In this document: positions 1 through 5,479 of the stretch, piece after piece
Layout of the letters: each line of letters begins with the position of its first letter
How positions within the stretch are numbered: position 1 is the stretch's first letter
Source: Muribaculaceae bacterium
Lineage (GTDB): Bacteria; Bacteroidota; Bacteroidia; Bacteroidales; Muribaculaceae
Length of the DNA: 5,479 bases
NCBI GenBank assembly: GCA_029056365.1
Contig: JAIDBM010000262.1
Span: 1 to 5,479 of the forward strand
Direction of reading: 5' to 3'
The notes under the pieces: generated by a model
Databases searched by the model: none
What the model was told of the DNA's origin: nothing
What the model saw: only the letters and a program-made list of their open reading frames with translations
Made by a program: the position numbers and the translations under genes

Positions 1-1561
1 CACGGCAGCCACCGAGATTGCACGTAACCGGGAAATCACCGACACTAGAATTACCCGCACCGGCATACGACATATCCGTTTTGACGCCGACAATGGATTT
101 TTTCTAAACGGCAGAAATGTGAAAATAAAAGGAGTGAACATGCATCAGGATCATGCGGGAGTAGGCAGCGGAATACCCGACGCTCTGCAGGCCTACCGTT
201 TGCGCGAACTAAAAAAATTAGGCGTGAACGCATACCGGGCAAGCCATAACCCAATGACTCCGGAAATGCTTGATGCATGCGACTCACTCGGCATTCTGGT
301 AATGGAAGAAAACCGCCTGACAGGAGTGAACGATGAACATATACGCCTGTTGCGCCGAATGATAGAACGCGACCGAAATCATCCCTCAATAATTGTATGG
401 AGTATCGGCAACGAGGAATGGGGCACGGAATGGAACGAGTTCGGGTCGAGAATCTCGGCGTCAATGCGTGAATACTGCCACCGTATGGACCCTACCCGAC
501 CCATGTCCATGGCTACCTCAAGCGGTCCTACCGTGATTGAACCGGTAGATGTGGCCGGATATAACTACGTGTTGCAGAATCCAATCGATGAGCACAGGGC
601 AAACTATCCGAACCGCAAGGCCGTAGGCACGGAAGAAACCACCGGATGCGGAGCCCGAGGAGTGTACTACGATAACCACGACAAAGGCTTCATGAAAGCC
701 ATAAACCGCTCGCTTAACGGTCCGGACAGCATATACAACGCCATAGAGCGCGGATGGAAATTCTATGCCGAAAGGCCTTGGCTCGGAGGAGTGTTCTACT
801 GGACCGGATTCGACTATCGCGGCGAGCCTAATCCGATGTCATATCCTGCCACAGGATCTCAGTTCGGAATACTCGACTACTGCGGGTTTCCCAAAGACGA
901 GGCCTTTTATCTGAAAGCATGGTGGACCGATGAGCCTGTACTGCATATATTCCCGCACTGGAATCTGAAAGGACATGAGGGCGAGCCTGTAAGCGTATGG
1001 GCCTACAGCAACATGGATGAAGTGGAACTGTTTGTCAACGGCAAAAGTCTCGGCCGCAAAAAAATGCCCGCAAACGGTCATCTGAGCTGGGATGCCGTAT
1101 ACAAGCCGGGCCAGCTGAAAGCCATCGGATACAAAAACGGCAGAAAGCAAATGGAAACTCGTATCGAAACCACCGGTGAGTCCGCCGACCTTCTACTTGA
1201 AGCCGACCGCCGCACAATCATGGCTGACAATAAGGACGTGGCCGTTGTATCGGTAAGAGTGCTTGACAAAAAAAGGCGTTTTGTGCCCGATGCCTGCATT
1301 TCGCTCAATCTCACCACCGAAGGTCCGGTACGAATTCTCGGTGCGGGCAATGGCGACCCCACTTACAAAGTCGCCGAACGACCGGCCAACGGCCAGGACC
1401 ACAGTTTCAACGTAATGACCTTCAACGGTTGCGCCCAGATTCTGATTCAGGCCGAAGATGCCGAAGGAACCGGAGTGCTTAGTGTCTCAGCCGAAGGAAT
1501 AAACGGAAAATCCATTGAAATAAACACAAGCGGATGCGCCGCCACTAAGAGCCAGCTCTAA
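1..1561 (+). CDS. Glycoside hydrolase family 2 enzyme, beta-galactosidase type (5' end outside window)
   Basis: This is the C-terminal part of a GH2 exo-glycosidase. The frame is open from base 2, so the gene starts upstream and the ATG at 119 is internal. Bases 2 to about 95 encode the end of the Ig-like domain. The TIM barrel then opens with FFLNGRNVKIKGVNMHQDH, followed by YRASHNPMTPEMLDACD and VMEENR, all typical of GH2. The acid/base glutamate is in SIGNEEW (codon 413-415). The likely nucleophile is the first Glu of GTEET (codon 632-634). A DUF4982-like domain lies at about 929-1148 (VSVWAYSNMDEVELFVNGKSLG), and a C-terminal beta-sandwich (Glyco_hydro2_C5 type) at about 1180-1530. The DUF4982 architecture and barrel sequence point to a beta-galactosidase-like exo-enzyme, but beta-glucuronidase or another GH2 activity cannot be excluded. 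The signal peptide, if any, lies outside the window. Two esterase genes follow on the same strand. The family assignment is very secure; the substrate is inferred. Confidence 0.93.
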   Translation, partial: TAATEIARNREITDTRITRTGIRHIRFDADNGFFLNGRNVKIKGVNMHQDHAGVGSGIPDALQAYRLRELKKLGVNAYRASHNPMTPEMLDACDSLGILVMEENRLTGVNDEHIRLLRRMIERDRNHPSIIVWSIGNEEWGTEWNEFGSRISASMREYCHRMDPTRPMSMATSSGPTVIEPVDVAGYNYVLQNPIDEHRANYPNRKAVGTEETTGCGARGVYYDNHDKGFMKAINRSLNGPDSIYNAIERGWKFYAERPWLGGVFYWTGFDYRGEPNPMSYPATGSQFGILDYCGFPKDEAFYLKAWWTDEPVLHIFPHWNLKGHEGEPVSVWAYSNMDEVELFVNGKSLGRKKMPANGHLSWDAVYKPGQLKAIGYKNGRKQMETRIETTGESADLLLEADRRTIMADNKDVAVVSVRVLDKKRRFVPDACISLNLTTEGPVRILGAGNGDPTYKVAERPANGQDHSFNVMTFNGCAQILIQAEDAEGTGVLSVSAEGINGKSIEINTSGCAATKSQL

Positions 1562-1636
1562 CACTGACCGCCCCGGCGGAGACATTTATTGTCGAACCGG
1601 CTCTATGTAAATCAATCTACTATCCAGACAGACAGT

Positions 1637-1669
1637 CATCGGGAGTCTTCATGAAAAAGACACCCGATG
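1637..1669 (+). other. Imperfect intergenic hairpin before the esterase gene
   Basis: The left arm 1637-1649 (CATCGGGAGTCTT) pairs with the right arm 1657-1669 (AAGACACCCGATG) with one A-A mismatch, leaving a 7-base loop. No T-run follows on either strand, so it is not a standard intrinsic terminator. It ends 36 bases before the preferred esterase start and covers the alternative ATG at 1667. It could be an mRNA processing or stability element, a partial attenuator between the GH2 gene and the esterase genes, or a DNA-binding palindrome. The pairing is seen directly; the role is not known. Confidence 0.55.
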
Positions 1670-1705
1670 CCCCTGTCACGTATCCACACAAACTTTAAAA
1701 ACGTA

Positions 1706-2590
1706 ATGAATCGATTAATATTGTCCGTCATATTGCCGGCCATGGTAGCCTTGTACTCCTTCGGGGCAAAACCGTCCGACAATCTAAGTATGCCAGATAA
1801 CAGCATAGTCAGAACCGACAGTATCAACAGCTCCATTCTGCAAGAGTGGCGCCACTTCACCGTATATCTCCCTGCCGGTTATCACAGCGATACCACAAGC
1901 TGTTATCCTGTATTATTTCTGCTGCATGGATTCAGCGACACCAACCAGTCGTGGTTCTGCAATGCTCCGCTCGCCGCCATAGCCGACCAGCTGACTGAAG
2001 CCGGAGAAATACGGCCTATGATTATAGTAAGTCCGAATGCAGGCGGAAAACCGGGTCATGACTGGAACGGCTATTTCAATATGCCCGGCTGGAACTATGA
2101 AGATTTTTTCTTCAACGAATTCATGCCGTGGTTCGAATCGGTCTATCGCGTCTGCGGCAATAAAGAAAGTCGGGCCATCGCCGGCCTGTCGATGGGCGGT
2201 GGCGGCGCAGCATCATATGCGCAGAAACATCCCGAGCTGTTCGGTTCGGCTTATATCATGTCGGGATGGGTTCACAATGAAAAAAATACCGATTTCATTG
2301 ACAACAGCGACAAAGTAGCCCTTGTCCGCCAGGCTGTGGCCGAGAACAGCTGCATCAGCTATATTGCGGATGCCGATGAATCCACGCTCGAAAACCTGCG
2401 CTCTGTCAAATGGTATATCGATGTGGGAGACGACGACTTTCTGCTTGATGCAGACATTGAATTCTTCCGTCAGATGCGATCCAAAAACATCGCATGCCAG
2501 CTGCGTGTCCGCGACGGCAGCCATAACTGGCTATACTGGACCTCAGCTCTCTATACCGCACTACCCTTTATATCAAGAAATTTTCGTTGA
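1706..2590 (+). CDS. Secreted alpha/beta-hydrolase esterase (esterase D / CE1-like, PF00756 family)
   Basis: This is a 294-residue serine esterase, probably periplasmic, that likely removes acetyl or feruloyl-type groups from plant or other acylated glycans. The start at 1706 is preferred because MNRLILSVILPAMVALYSFGA is a good Sec signal peptide with likely cleavage after SFGA. The longer start at 1667 adds 13 polar or charged residues and lies in a hairpin. With the 1706 start, the oxyanion region is LFLLHGFSD (about 71-79), the nucleophile is Ser162 in GLSMGGGG, the acid is one of the Asp residues in DVGDDDFLL (about 243/244), and the base is His273 in GSHNWLYW. This is the complete Ser-Asp-His triad in the order and spacing of the PF00756 family, and the length is normal for the single domain. 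No lipobox cysteine is present. It lies 17 bases before the next esterase gene and is probably cotranscribed with it. S-formylglutathione hydrolase is related, but the signal peptide and neighbours favour a carbohydrate esterase. The exact acyl group and sugar backbone are unknown. Confidence 0.9.
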   Translation: MNRLILSVILPAMVALYSFGAKPSDNLSMPDNSIVRTDSINSSILQEWRHFTVYLPAGYHSDTTSCYPVLFLLHGFSDTNQSWFCNAPLAAIADQLTEAGEIRPMIIVSPNAGGKPGHDWNGYFNMPGWNYEDFFFNEFMPWFESVYRVCGNKESRAIAGLSMGGGGAASYAQKHPELFGSAYIMSGWVHNEKNTDFIDNSDKVALVRQAVAENSCISYIADADESTLENLRSVKWYIDVGDDDFLLDADIEFFRQMRSKNIACQLRVRDGSHNWLYWTSALYTALPFISRNFR

Positions 2591-2607
2591 ACCCAACCTG
2601 AACATAC

Positions 2608-4044
2608 ATGAATATCAAACATTTCACAATAGTCCTGCTGACTGGCGCAGCCGCTTTACCGGCAGGCGCGAGAATAGAGTTGCCTCATATTTTCACCGAC
2701 AATATGGTGATACAGGCCGATACCACAGCCATGCTCCGGGGAAAAGCGACTCCGGAAGCAGAGATAACCGTAAAATCGTCCTGGGGCGCGGAATCGCATA
2801 CAAAGGCCGACCGCAACGGACGATGGAAAACAGGTCTGTCCACACCCGCGCCATCTTACGAACCATTGTGGATAAGCGTTCACGACAATGCCGACAGACA
2901 TTCCGTAACACTCGGCAACATCCTTGCTGGAGAAGTCTGGATTGCGTCCGGGCAAAGCAACATGGACATGCCTCTGCGCGGCTACTGGCACCAGCCGGTG
3001 GAAGGCGGTGGAGAAGAAATCACCTTGAGCACCAGCATTGGATATGGAATACGTTTTCTTAACATACCACGGAAAACAAGCTACGAGCCTCTCGATGATT
3101 TTGATGCGGAATGGCAGGTGAGCTGTCCGGCCAATTCCGCTGAATTCTCGGCTCTCGCCTGGTTTTTTGCTAAATATCTGCGCCAGATAATCGACACTCC
3201 GATAGGAATCATCAACACAGCCTATGGCGGCTCAAAAGTCGAAGGCTGGGTTCCGGAAGAAATTCTATCTTCCTATCCGGAATTCAACTATCAGGCCGAA
3301 CAGGCCGACAGTACTATACAGGACTGGGAACGCGTCGGCGCTATGTACAACGCCATGATTCACCCGATAGCTCCTTTCACGGCCCGTGGATTCATATGGA
3401 ACCAGGGAGAATCGAATGTAGGCCGACACGACACATATCCGGCACGACAGGCCGACATGCTGAAACACTGGCGTAAGATATGGAACAATGACAGCATGCA
3501 ATTTTACTTCGTGGAACTGCCCGGCTGGAACTATGGAGATAACCTGGGAATCGATGCCGCACTCTTCCGAGAGGCACAGCACCATGCCGCAGACATTACT
3601 CCCGGTGCTCATATAGTGTGCACCTCCGACCTCGTTTATCCTGATGAATCCGACGACATACATGCACGCAACAAGCGCGACATCGGTTTTCGTCTGGCCG
3701 CAGCCGCCGCCACCTATTCATACGGATTACAAGGCATACCGCACCGTTATCCCACATATCGCGCCGTGGACCTTAACGGCAGCAAGGCTGTTGTATCGTT
3801 CAACGACATGTGGCAAGGTTTCACACCTAACGAAAACCTTGAAGGCTTCGAAGTTGCCGGCGACGACCGCGTATTTCACCCTGCCATAGCTGAAATCGAC
3901 CGCGATGGTCTTACTATAACCGTAAGCTCGCCCGATGTTGCCGACATAAAAGCCGTACGTTACTGTTTCCGCAACTTTGCCATTGGCAAAATACATGATA
4001 TGCTTGGCATGCCCATTGTTCCGTTTCGTACCGATTCATGGTAA
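2608..4044 (+). CDS. Sialate O-acetylesterase-like SGNH carbohydrate esterase (SASA/DUF303 family)
   Basis: This is a 478-residue secreted acetylesterase. The N-terminus MNIKHFTIVLLTGAAALPAGA is a Sec signal peptide, probably cut after PAGA. The mature protein opens with the family signature LPHIFTDNMVIQ (25-36), followed by a small beta-domain. The SGNH catalytic blocks are all present: WIASGQSNMDMPL with nucleophile Ser117, NTAYGGSKVEGW with the conserved Gly, FIWNQGESN (262-270) with the Asn block, and DESDDIHARNKRDIGFRLA, which carries the Asp349/His352 pair. The C-terminal part (about 375-478) is a beta-domain ending in RYCFRNFAIGKIHDMLGMPIVPFRTD, also typical. Members of this family are annotated as sialate 9-O-acetylesterases, but many Bacteroidota versions in glycan loci deacetylate xylan or other hemicelluloses. 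With a GH2 enzyme and a CE1-like esterase beside it, and no sialidase in view, plant-glycan deacetylation is at least as likely as sialate deacetylation. It has no Shine-Dalgarno sequence, as usual for Bacteroidota. The gene ends at a convergent terminator. Confidence 0.93.
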   Translation: MNIKHFTIVLLTGAAALPAGARIELPHIFTDNMVIQADTTAMLRGKATPEAEITVKSSWGAESHTKADRNGRWKTGLSTPAPSYEPLWISVHDNADRHSVTLGNILAGEVWIASGQSNMDMPLRGYWHQPVEGGGEEITLSTSIGYGIRFLNIPRKTSYEPLDDFDAEWQVSCPANSAEFSALAWFFAKYLRQIIDTPIGIINTAYGGSKVEGWVPEEILSSYPEFNYQAEQADSTIQDWERVGAMYNAMIHPIAPFTARGFIWNQGESNVGRHDTYPARQADMLKHWRKIWNNDSMQFYFVELPGWNYGDNLGIDAALFREAQHHAADITPGAHIVCTSDLVYPDESDDIHARNKRDIGFRLAAAAATYSYGLQGIPHRYPTYRAVDLNGSKAVVSFNDMWQGFTPNENLEGFEVAGDDRVFHPAIAEIDRDGLTITVSSPDVADIKAVRYCFRNFAIGKIHDMLGMPIVPFRTDSW

Positions 4045-4117
4045 TCCGCCGCCGACATATTTTTCAAATCTATCCTTATCGCATAGCCGATATCGTGACC
4101 GATACCGCAGTATGGCA

Positions 4118-4152
4118 ACCCCGGCAACCGTTGAGTCAATGGTTGCCGGGGT
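4118..4152. terminator. Strong hairpin between convergent genes, probable bidirectional terminator
   Basis: The arms 4118-4133 and 4137-4152 form a 16-bp stem with a single G-T wobble (4130/4140) and a 3-base loop. The outer 12 pairs (ACCCCGGCAACC against GGTTGCCGGGGT) are perfect and GC-rich. It sits between the stop of the SASA esterase (4044) and the stop of the minus-strand peptidase (4241), where a shared terminator is expected. Only a weak pyrimidine tail (CTCTT) follows on the plus strand and none on the minus strand, so the termination mechanism is inferred from position and stem strength. The rest of the gap (4045-4117 and 4153-4240) shows no convincing gene. Confidence 0.75.
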
Positions 4153-4240
4153 CTCTTGAATATCTACAAAATGATTCGTCCGTGAAACGCGCCGGTAAAA
4201 TCGTAAGGGCAAAAATTCCGGAAACAACGTTCTTAAACCG

Positions 4241-4762
4241 TCAGTGAACCCTGCGTGCGCCTATATATCGGCTTGAATAATATCCTCCATCAGGATAGCG
4301 GTCGAAACGGATACCACCTTTACGGGCCGCATGGATAAATTTTACACTGCCATCGGAATTCACTTCCGTTACAATTCCCACATGCCCTACCGTGCCGCTC
4401 TTGCGCGACCCGCTGAAAAACAGCAGATCGCCAGGCTGCAGATTGTCTCTCGAAACCTTTACACCCTGACGGTACTGATCGCGGCTGCTGGCTCCGAGAC
4501 GGAGGTCGAAATTACGGAACACATAGCTTGTAAAACCGGAACAATCGAACGATTTCGGGCCCTTTGAGCCACTACGGTAAGGACGTCCGAGAAAGTTTTT
4601 GGCATACTCCACTATATCGGTGCCTTTGGTCATAGTGTCCTGTGCGTCGATGGCCTCCACCGCAACCAGATCGGGATCCGGTGCCGCCGAAACCGGTTCG
4701 GAGAATACAAGCGATACGCCAAGTATAAAAAACGGTATTATGAGTTTTGATATATGTTTCAT
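4241..4762 (-). CDS. Secreted NlpC/P60 (C40) peptidoglycan endopeptidase
   Basis: This is a 173-residue cell-wall peptidase that should cut peptide stems of peptidoglycan (typically the gamma-D-Glu to diamino acid bond) in the periplasm. The N-terminus MKHISKLIIPFFILGVSLVF is a clear signal peptide, with likely cleavage after EPVSA (residue 26). A short linker (27-47) leads into a single NlpC/P60 domain from about 48 to 173. The nucleophile is Cys74 in SFDCSGFTSYVF, the first His is His127 in VGHVGIV, and the third polar residue is His144 in KFIHAA. The LQPGDLLFF motif (108-116) is also typical. There is no SH3 or LysM binding domain, so this is the minimal architecture, common in Bacteroidota. 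The start at 4762 is set by the signal peptide; there is no Shine-Dalgarno sequence. It is transcribed towards the esterase operon and away from lpxD, so it is probably monocistronic. Family and catalytic residues are certain; the exact bond cleaved and cellular role are inferred. Confidence 0.94.
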   Translation of the reverse strand: MKHISKLIIPFFILGVSLVFSEPVSAAPDPDLVAVEAIDAQDTMTKGTDIVEYAKNFLGRPYRSGSKGPKSFDCSGFTSYVFRNFDLRLGASSRDQYRQGVKVSRDNLQPGDLLFFSGSRKSGTVGHVGIVTEVNSDGSVKFIHAARKGGIRFDRYPDGGYYSSRYIGARRVH

Positions 4763-4783
4763 GTCAGGTATGTGCTGTTGTTA

Positions 4784-4815
4784 CAAAATTAATAAATTAT
4801 CAGTGAATTGTCAGA
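4784..4815 (-). promoter_or_regulatory. Candidate Bacteroides-type promoter for the C40 peptidase gene
   Basis: On the minus strand the sequence TAATTTTG (4791 to 4784) is an exact match to the Bacteroidota -7 consensus TAnnTTTG. Twenty bases upstream lies TCTG (4815 to 4812), one mismatch from the -33 TTTG element. The spacing is within the usual 19-21 bases. Transcription would begin near 4778-4781, giving a leader of under 20 bases before the ATG at 4762. The AT-rich stretch further upstream (about 4820-4843) could help as an UP-like element. The -7 match is good; the -33 match is weak. Confidence 0.6.
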
Positions 4816-4884
4816 GTCTGTTAAATGAATTTGTAATGATTTAGCATCTGTTAGCGATTATTCAGCAAGCCGGTTCCCGCATCA

Positions 4885-4905
4885 ATGTTCCACATATTGA
4901 AACAT
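4885..4905. promoter_or_regulatory. Small inverted repeat in the divergent intergenic region
   Basis: ATGTTCCA (4885-4892) and TGAAACAT (4898-4905) pair at seven of eight positions around a 5-base centre. It lies about 70 bases upstream of the candidate peptidase promoter and about 45 bases upstream of the candidate lpxD promoter. It might be an operator for a dimeric regulator or a weak hairpin. Imperfect repeats of this size can arise by chance in AT-rich gaps, so the call is tentative. Confidence 0.2.
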
Positions 4906-4949
4906 CAAGAACAGAATAGTGAACTTTTCGACCACAGTTTTTCATGTGT

Positions 4950-4984
4950 TTTGACGGTTATTCCGATTTTTTTTGCGAACTTTG
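4950..4984 (+). promoter_or_regulatory. Candidate promoter for lpxD
   Basis: TTTG at 4950-4953 resembles a -33 element, and GAACTTTG at 4977-4984 matches the -7 consensus TAnnTTTG with one mismatch; the following CA is also common in Bacteroidota promoters. The 23-base spacer is slightly longer than the usual 19-21. A run of eight T (4967-4974) lies between them. Transcription from here would give a leader of about 120 bases before lpxD. No better match was seen in the gap on this strand. Confidence 0.45.
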
Positions 4985-4988
4985 CATT

Positions 4989-5049
4989 CTGAATTCCGGT
5001 ATTGGGTCGAAACCGCTCACGCCCGCAAAGCGTGTCGGCTGAAATTCAG
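4989..5049 (+). other. Foldable leader segment upstream of lpxD
   Basis: CTGAATT (4989-4995) is exactly complementary to AATTCAG (5043-5049). Inside lies a second hairpin with CACGC (5018-5022) pairing to GCGTG (5030-5034) around a 7-base loop, extended by CCG (5013-5015) with CGG (5036-5038) across a small internal loop. If transcription starts near 4988 as the candidate promoter suggests, this would be the very 5' end of the lpxD mRNA. I do not recognise a known riboswitch or tRNA in it. The pairing is seen; any regulatory role is inference. Confidence 0.3.
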
Positions 5050-5109
5050 GCATATACAGCAGGCCTAATATCCGAAAACGAACTAACGAATTATCACAGC
5101 TTGCAAAAA

Positions 5110-5479
5110 ATGAAATTTTCAGCTGATTTCATAGCCTCTCAGACAGGCGGAACAGTAGAAGGCGACGGTACCGTTGAAGTTGATTCGTTCTGCAAAATCG
5201 ATGAAGGACGCCCTGGAGCCATAAGCTTTCTGTCAAACCCCAAATACACCGGTTGTATATATGAAACCGAGGCATCAATTGTATTGGTAAAAAACGATTT
5301 TGTGCCCGAAAAGCCGGTAAAAGCCACTCTCATAAGAGTGGAAGACCCCTATGCCACCCTTTCGGAACTTCTGTCGATAGCCGACCGCATGCTCAATCCG
5401 CAGCCTGCTGGCATAGAATCGCCATCGGTTGTTGCGGCAGATGGAAGCATTCATGAAAGCGCCGATGTAGGAGCTTTCG
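5110..5479 (+). CDS. lpxD: UDP-3-O-acylglucosamine N-acyltransferase LpxD (3' end outside window)
   Basis: This is the first 123 residues of LpxD, the cytoplasmic acyltransferase that adds the second 3-hydroxyacyl chain, from acyl-ACP, to the amino group of UDP-3-O-acylglucosamine in lipid A synthesis. The N-terminal uridine-binding domain (LpxD_N) is seen at about 1-100, with the signature PGAISFLSNPKYTGCIYET (35-53) and ASIVLV (55-60). After GIESPSVVAADGSIHESADVGAF (101-123) the left-handed beta-helix of hexapeptide repeats begins and continues past the edge. Full-length enzymes are about 340-350 residues, so roughly two thirds is missing, including the catalytic histidine. The start at 5110 gives MKFSADFIASQTGG, matching the usual N-terminus; it follows an A-rich stretch and has no Shine-Dalgarno sequence. 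In Bacteroidales the gene is commonly followed by the fused lpxC-fabZ gene and lpxA, which may lie just to the right (expected from the family, not seen). Confidence 0.96.
   Translation, partial: MKFSADFIASQTGGTVEGDGTVEVDSFCKIDEGRPGAISFLSNPKYTGCIYETEASIVLVKNDFVPEKPVKATLIRVEDPYATLSELLSIADRMLNPQPAGIESPSVVAADGSIHESADVGAF

Larger units (their letters stand above)
4763..5109. other. Divergent intergenic region between the C40 peptidase gene and lpxD
   Basis: This 347-base stretch carries no convincing gene on either strand. It is richer in A and T than the flanking genes near 4780-4860 and 4900-4985. It holds the candidate promoters for both flanking genes, an imperfect inverted repeat at 4885-4905, a direct repeat TCTGTTA at 4817-4823 and 4847-4853 (30 bases apart), and the foldable lpxD leader. 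No tRNA or known small RNA was recognised. Confidence 0.7.

Noticed and set aside
51..464. A 137-codon minus-strand open frame opposite the GH2 gene
   Set aside because: It is antisense to the catalytic barrel of GH2, with a cysteine- and arginine-rich product of shadow type and no recognisable motif.
1568..1579. GC-rich inverted repeat CCGCC/GGCGG just after the GH2 stop, considered as a terminator
   Set aside because: The usable stem is only about 4 bp with no T-run, too weak to call a terminator.
1651..1698. A 15-codon reading frame (MKKTPDAPVTYPHKL) that could be a leader peptide before the esterase gene
   Set aside because: Its ATG lies in the loop of the hairpin and no amino-acid bias or regulatory logic supports a leader peptide; it is more likely chance.
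2322..3062. A 246-codon plus-strand open frame spanning the end of the CE1-like esterase gene and the start of the SASA esterase gene
   Set aside because: It overlaps two well-supported genes in another frame, its product is rich in Arg, His and Ser with no domain motif, and it has no signal peptide or family resemblance.
3265..3663. A 132-codon minus-strand open frame inside the SASA esterase gene
   Set aside because: It lies wholly opposite the conserved catalytic blocks of the esterase and shows no motif of its own.
4036..4247. Short open frames on both strands in the convergent gap
   Set aside because: Both run through the terminator hairpin, overlap each other and the flanking gene ends, and have no domain signal.
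5001..5040. Segment containing GGGTCGAAACC considered as a tRNA T-arm or tRNA remnant
   Set aside because: The loop and stem do not match the T-arm pattern, and no acceptor, D or anticodon arms can be built around it.

Overview
The window looks like a piece of a Bacteroidota (Bacteroidales) chromosome. None of the four visible start codons has a Shine-Dalgarno sequence, Bacteroides-type promoter elements (TAnnTTTG) can be found, the base composition is near 50% GC, and the proteins (a DUF4982-type GH2 enzyme, a bacterial sialate O-acetylesterase-like protein and an LpxD with typical Bacteroidales motifs) fit that group. A gut family such as Muribaculaceae is a plausible guess but is not shown by the sequence.

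Left part (1-4044, + strand): three genes for exported or probably exported carbohydrate-active enzymes in one direction. They are the C-terminal two thirds or less of a glycoside hydrolase family 2 enzyme (beta-galactosidase type), a CE1/esterase-D-like alpha/beta hydrolase with a signal peptide, and an SGNH-type sialate O-acetylesterase-like (SASA/DUF303) enzyme with a signal peptide. The two esterase genes are 17 bases apart. The GH2 and first esterase genes are separated by about 144 bases that carry an imperfect 13-position hairpin. Together they look like the degradative end of a polysaccharide utilisation locus acting on an acylated glycan: the esterases would remove acetyl or aromatic acyl groups and the GH2 enzyme would remove a terminal sugar. 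No SusC/SusD, sulfatase or regulator is in view.

Middle (4045-4240): the convergent gap between the esterase operon and a minus-strand gene. It holds a 16-bp, 3-base-loop hairpin that is very likely a shared transcription terminator.

Right part (4241-5479): a small secreted NlpC/P60 (C40) cell-wall peptidase on the minus strand, a 347-base divergent intergenic region with candidate promoters on both sides and a structured leader, and the 5' part of lpxD (lipid A synthesis) running off the right edge. These are ordinary envelope genes, so the accessory glycan locus probably ends at the terminator.

I did not find evidence of a previously undescribed system. The most notable unexplained points are an 18-base exact in-frame repeat shared by the two non-homologous esterase genes, the hairpin that overlaps the alternative start of the first esterase, and the folded leader in front of lpxD.
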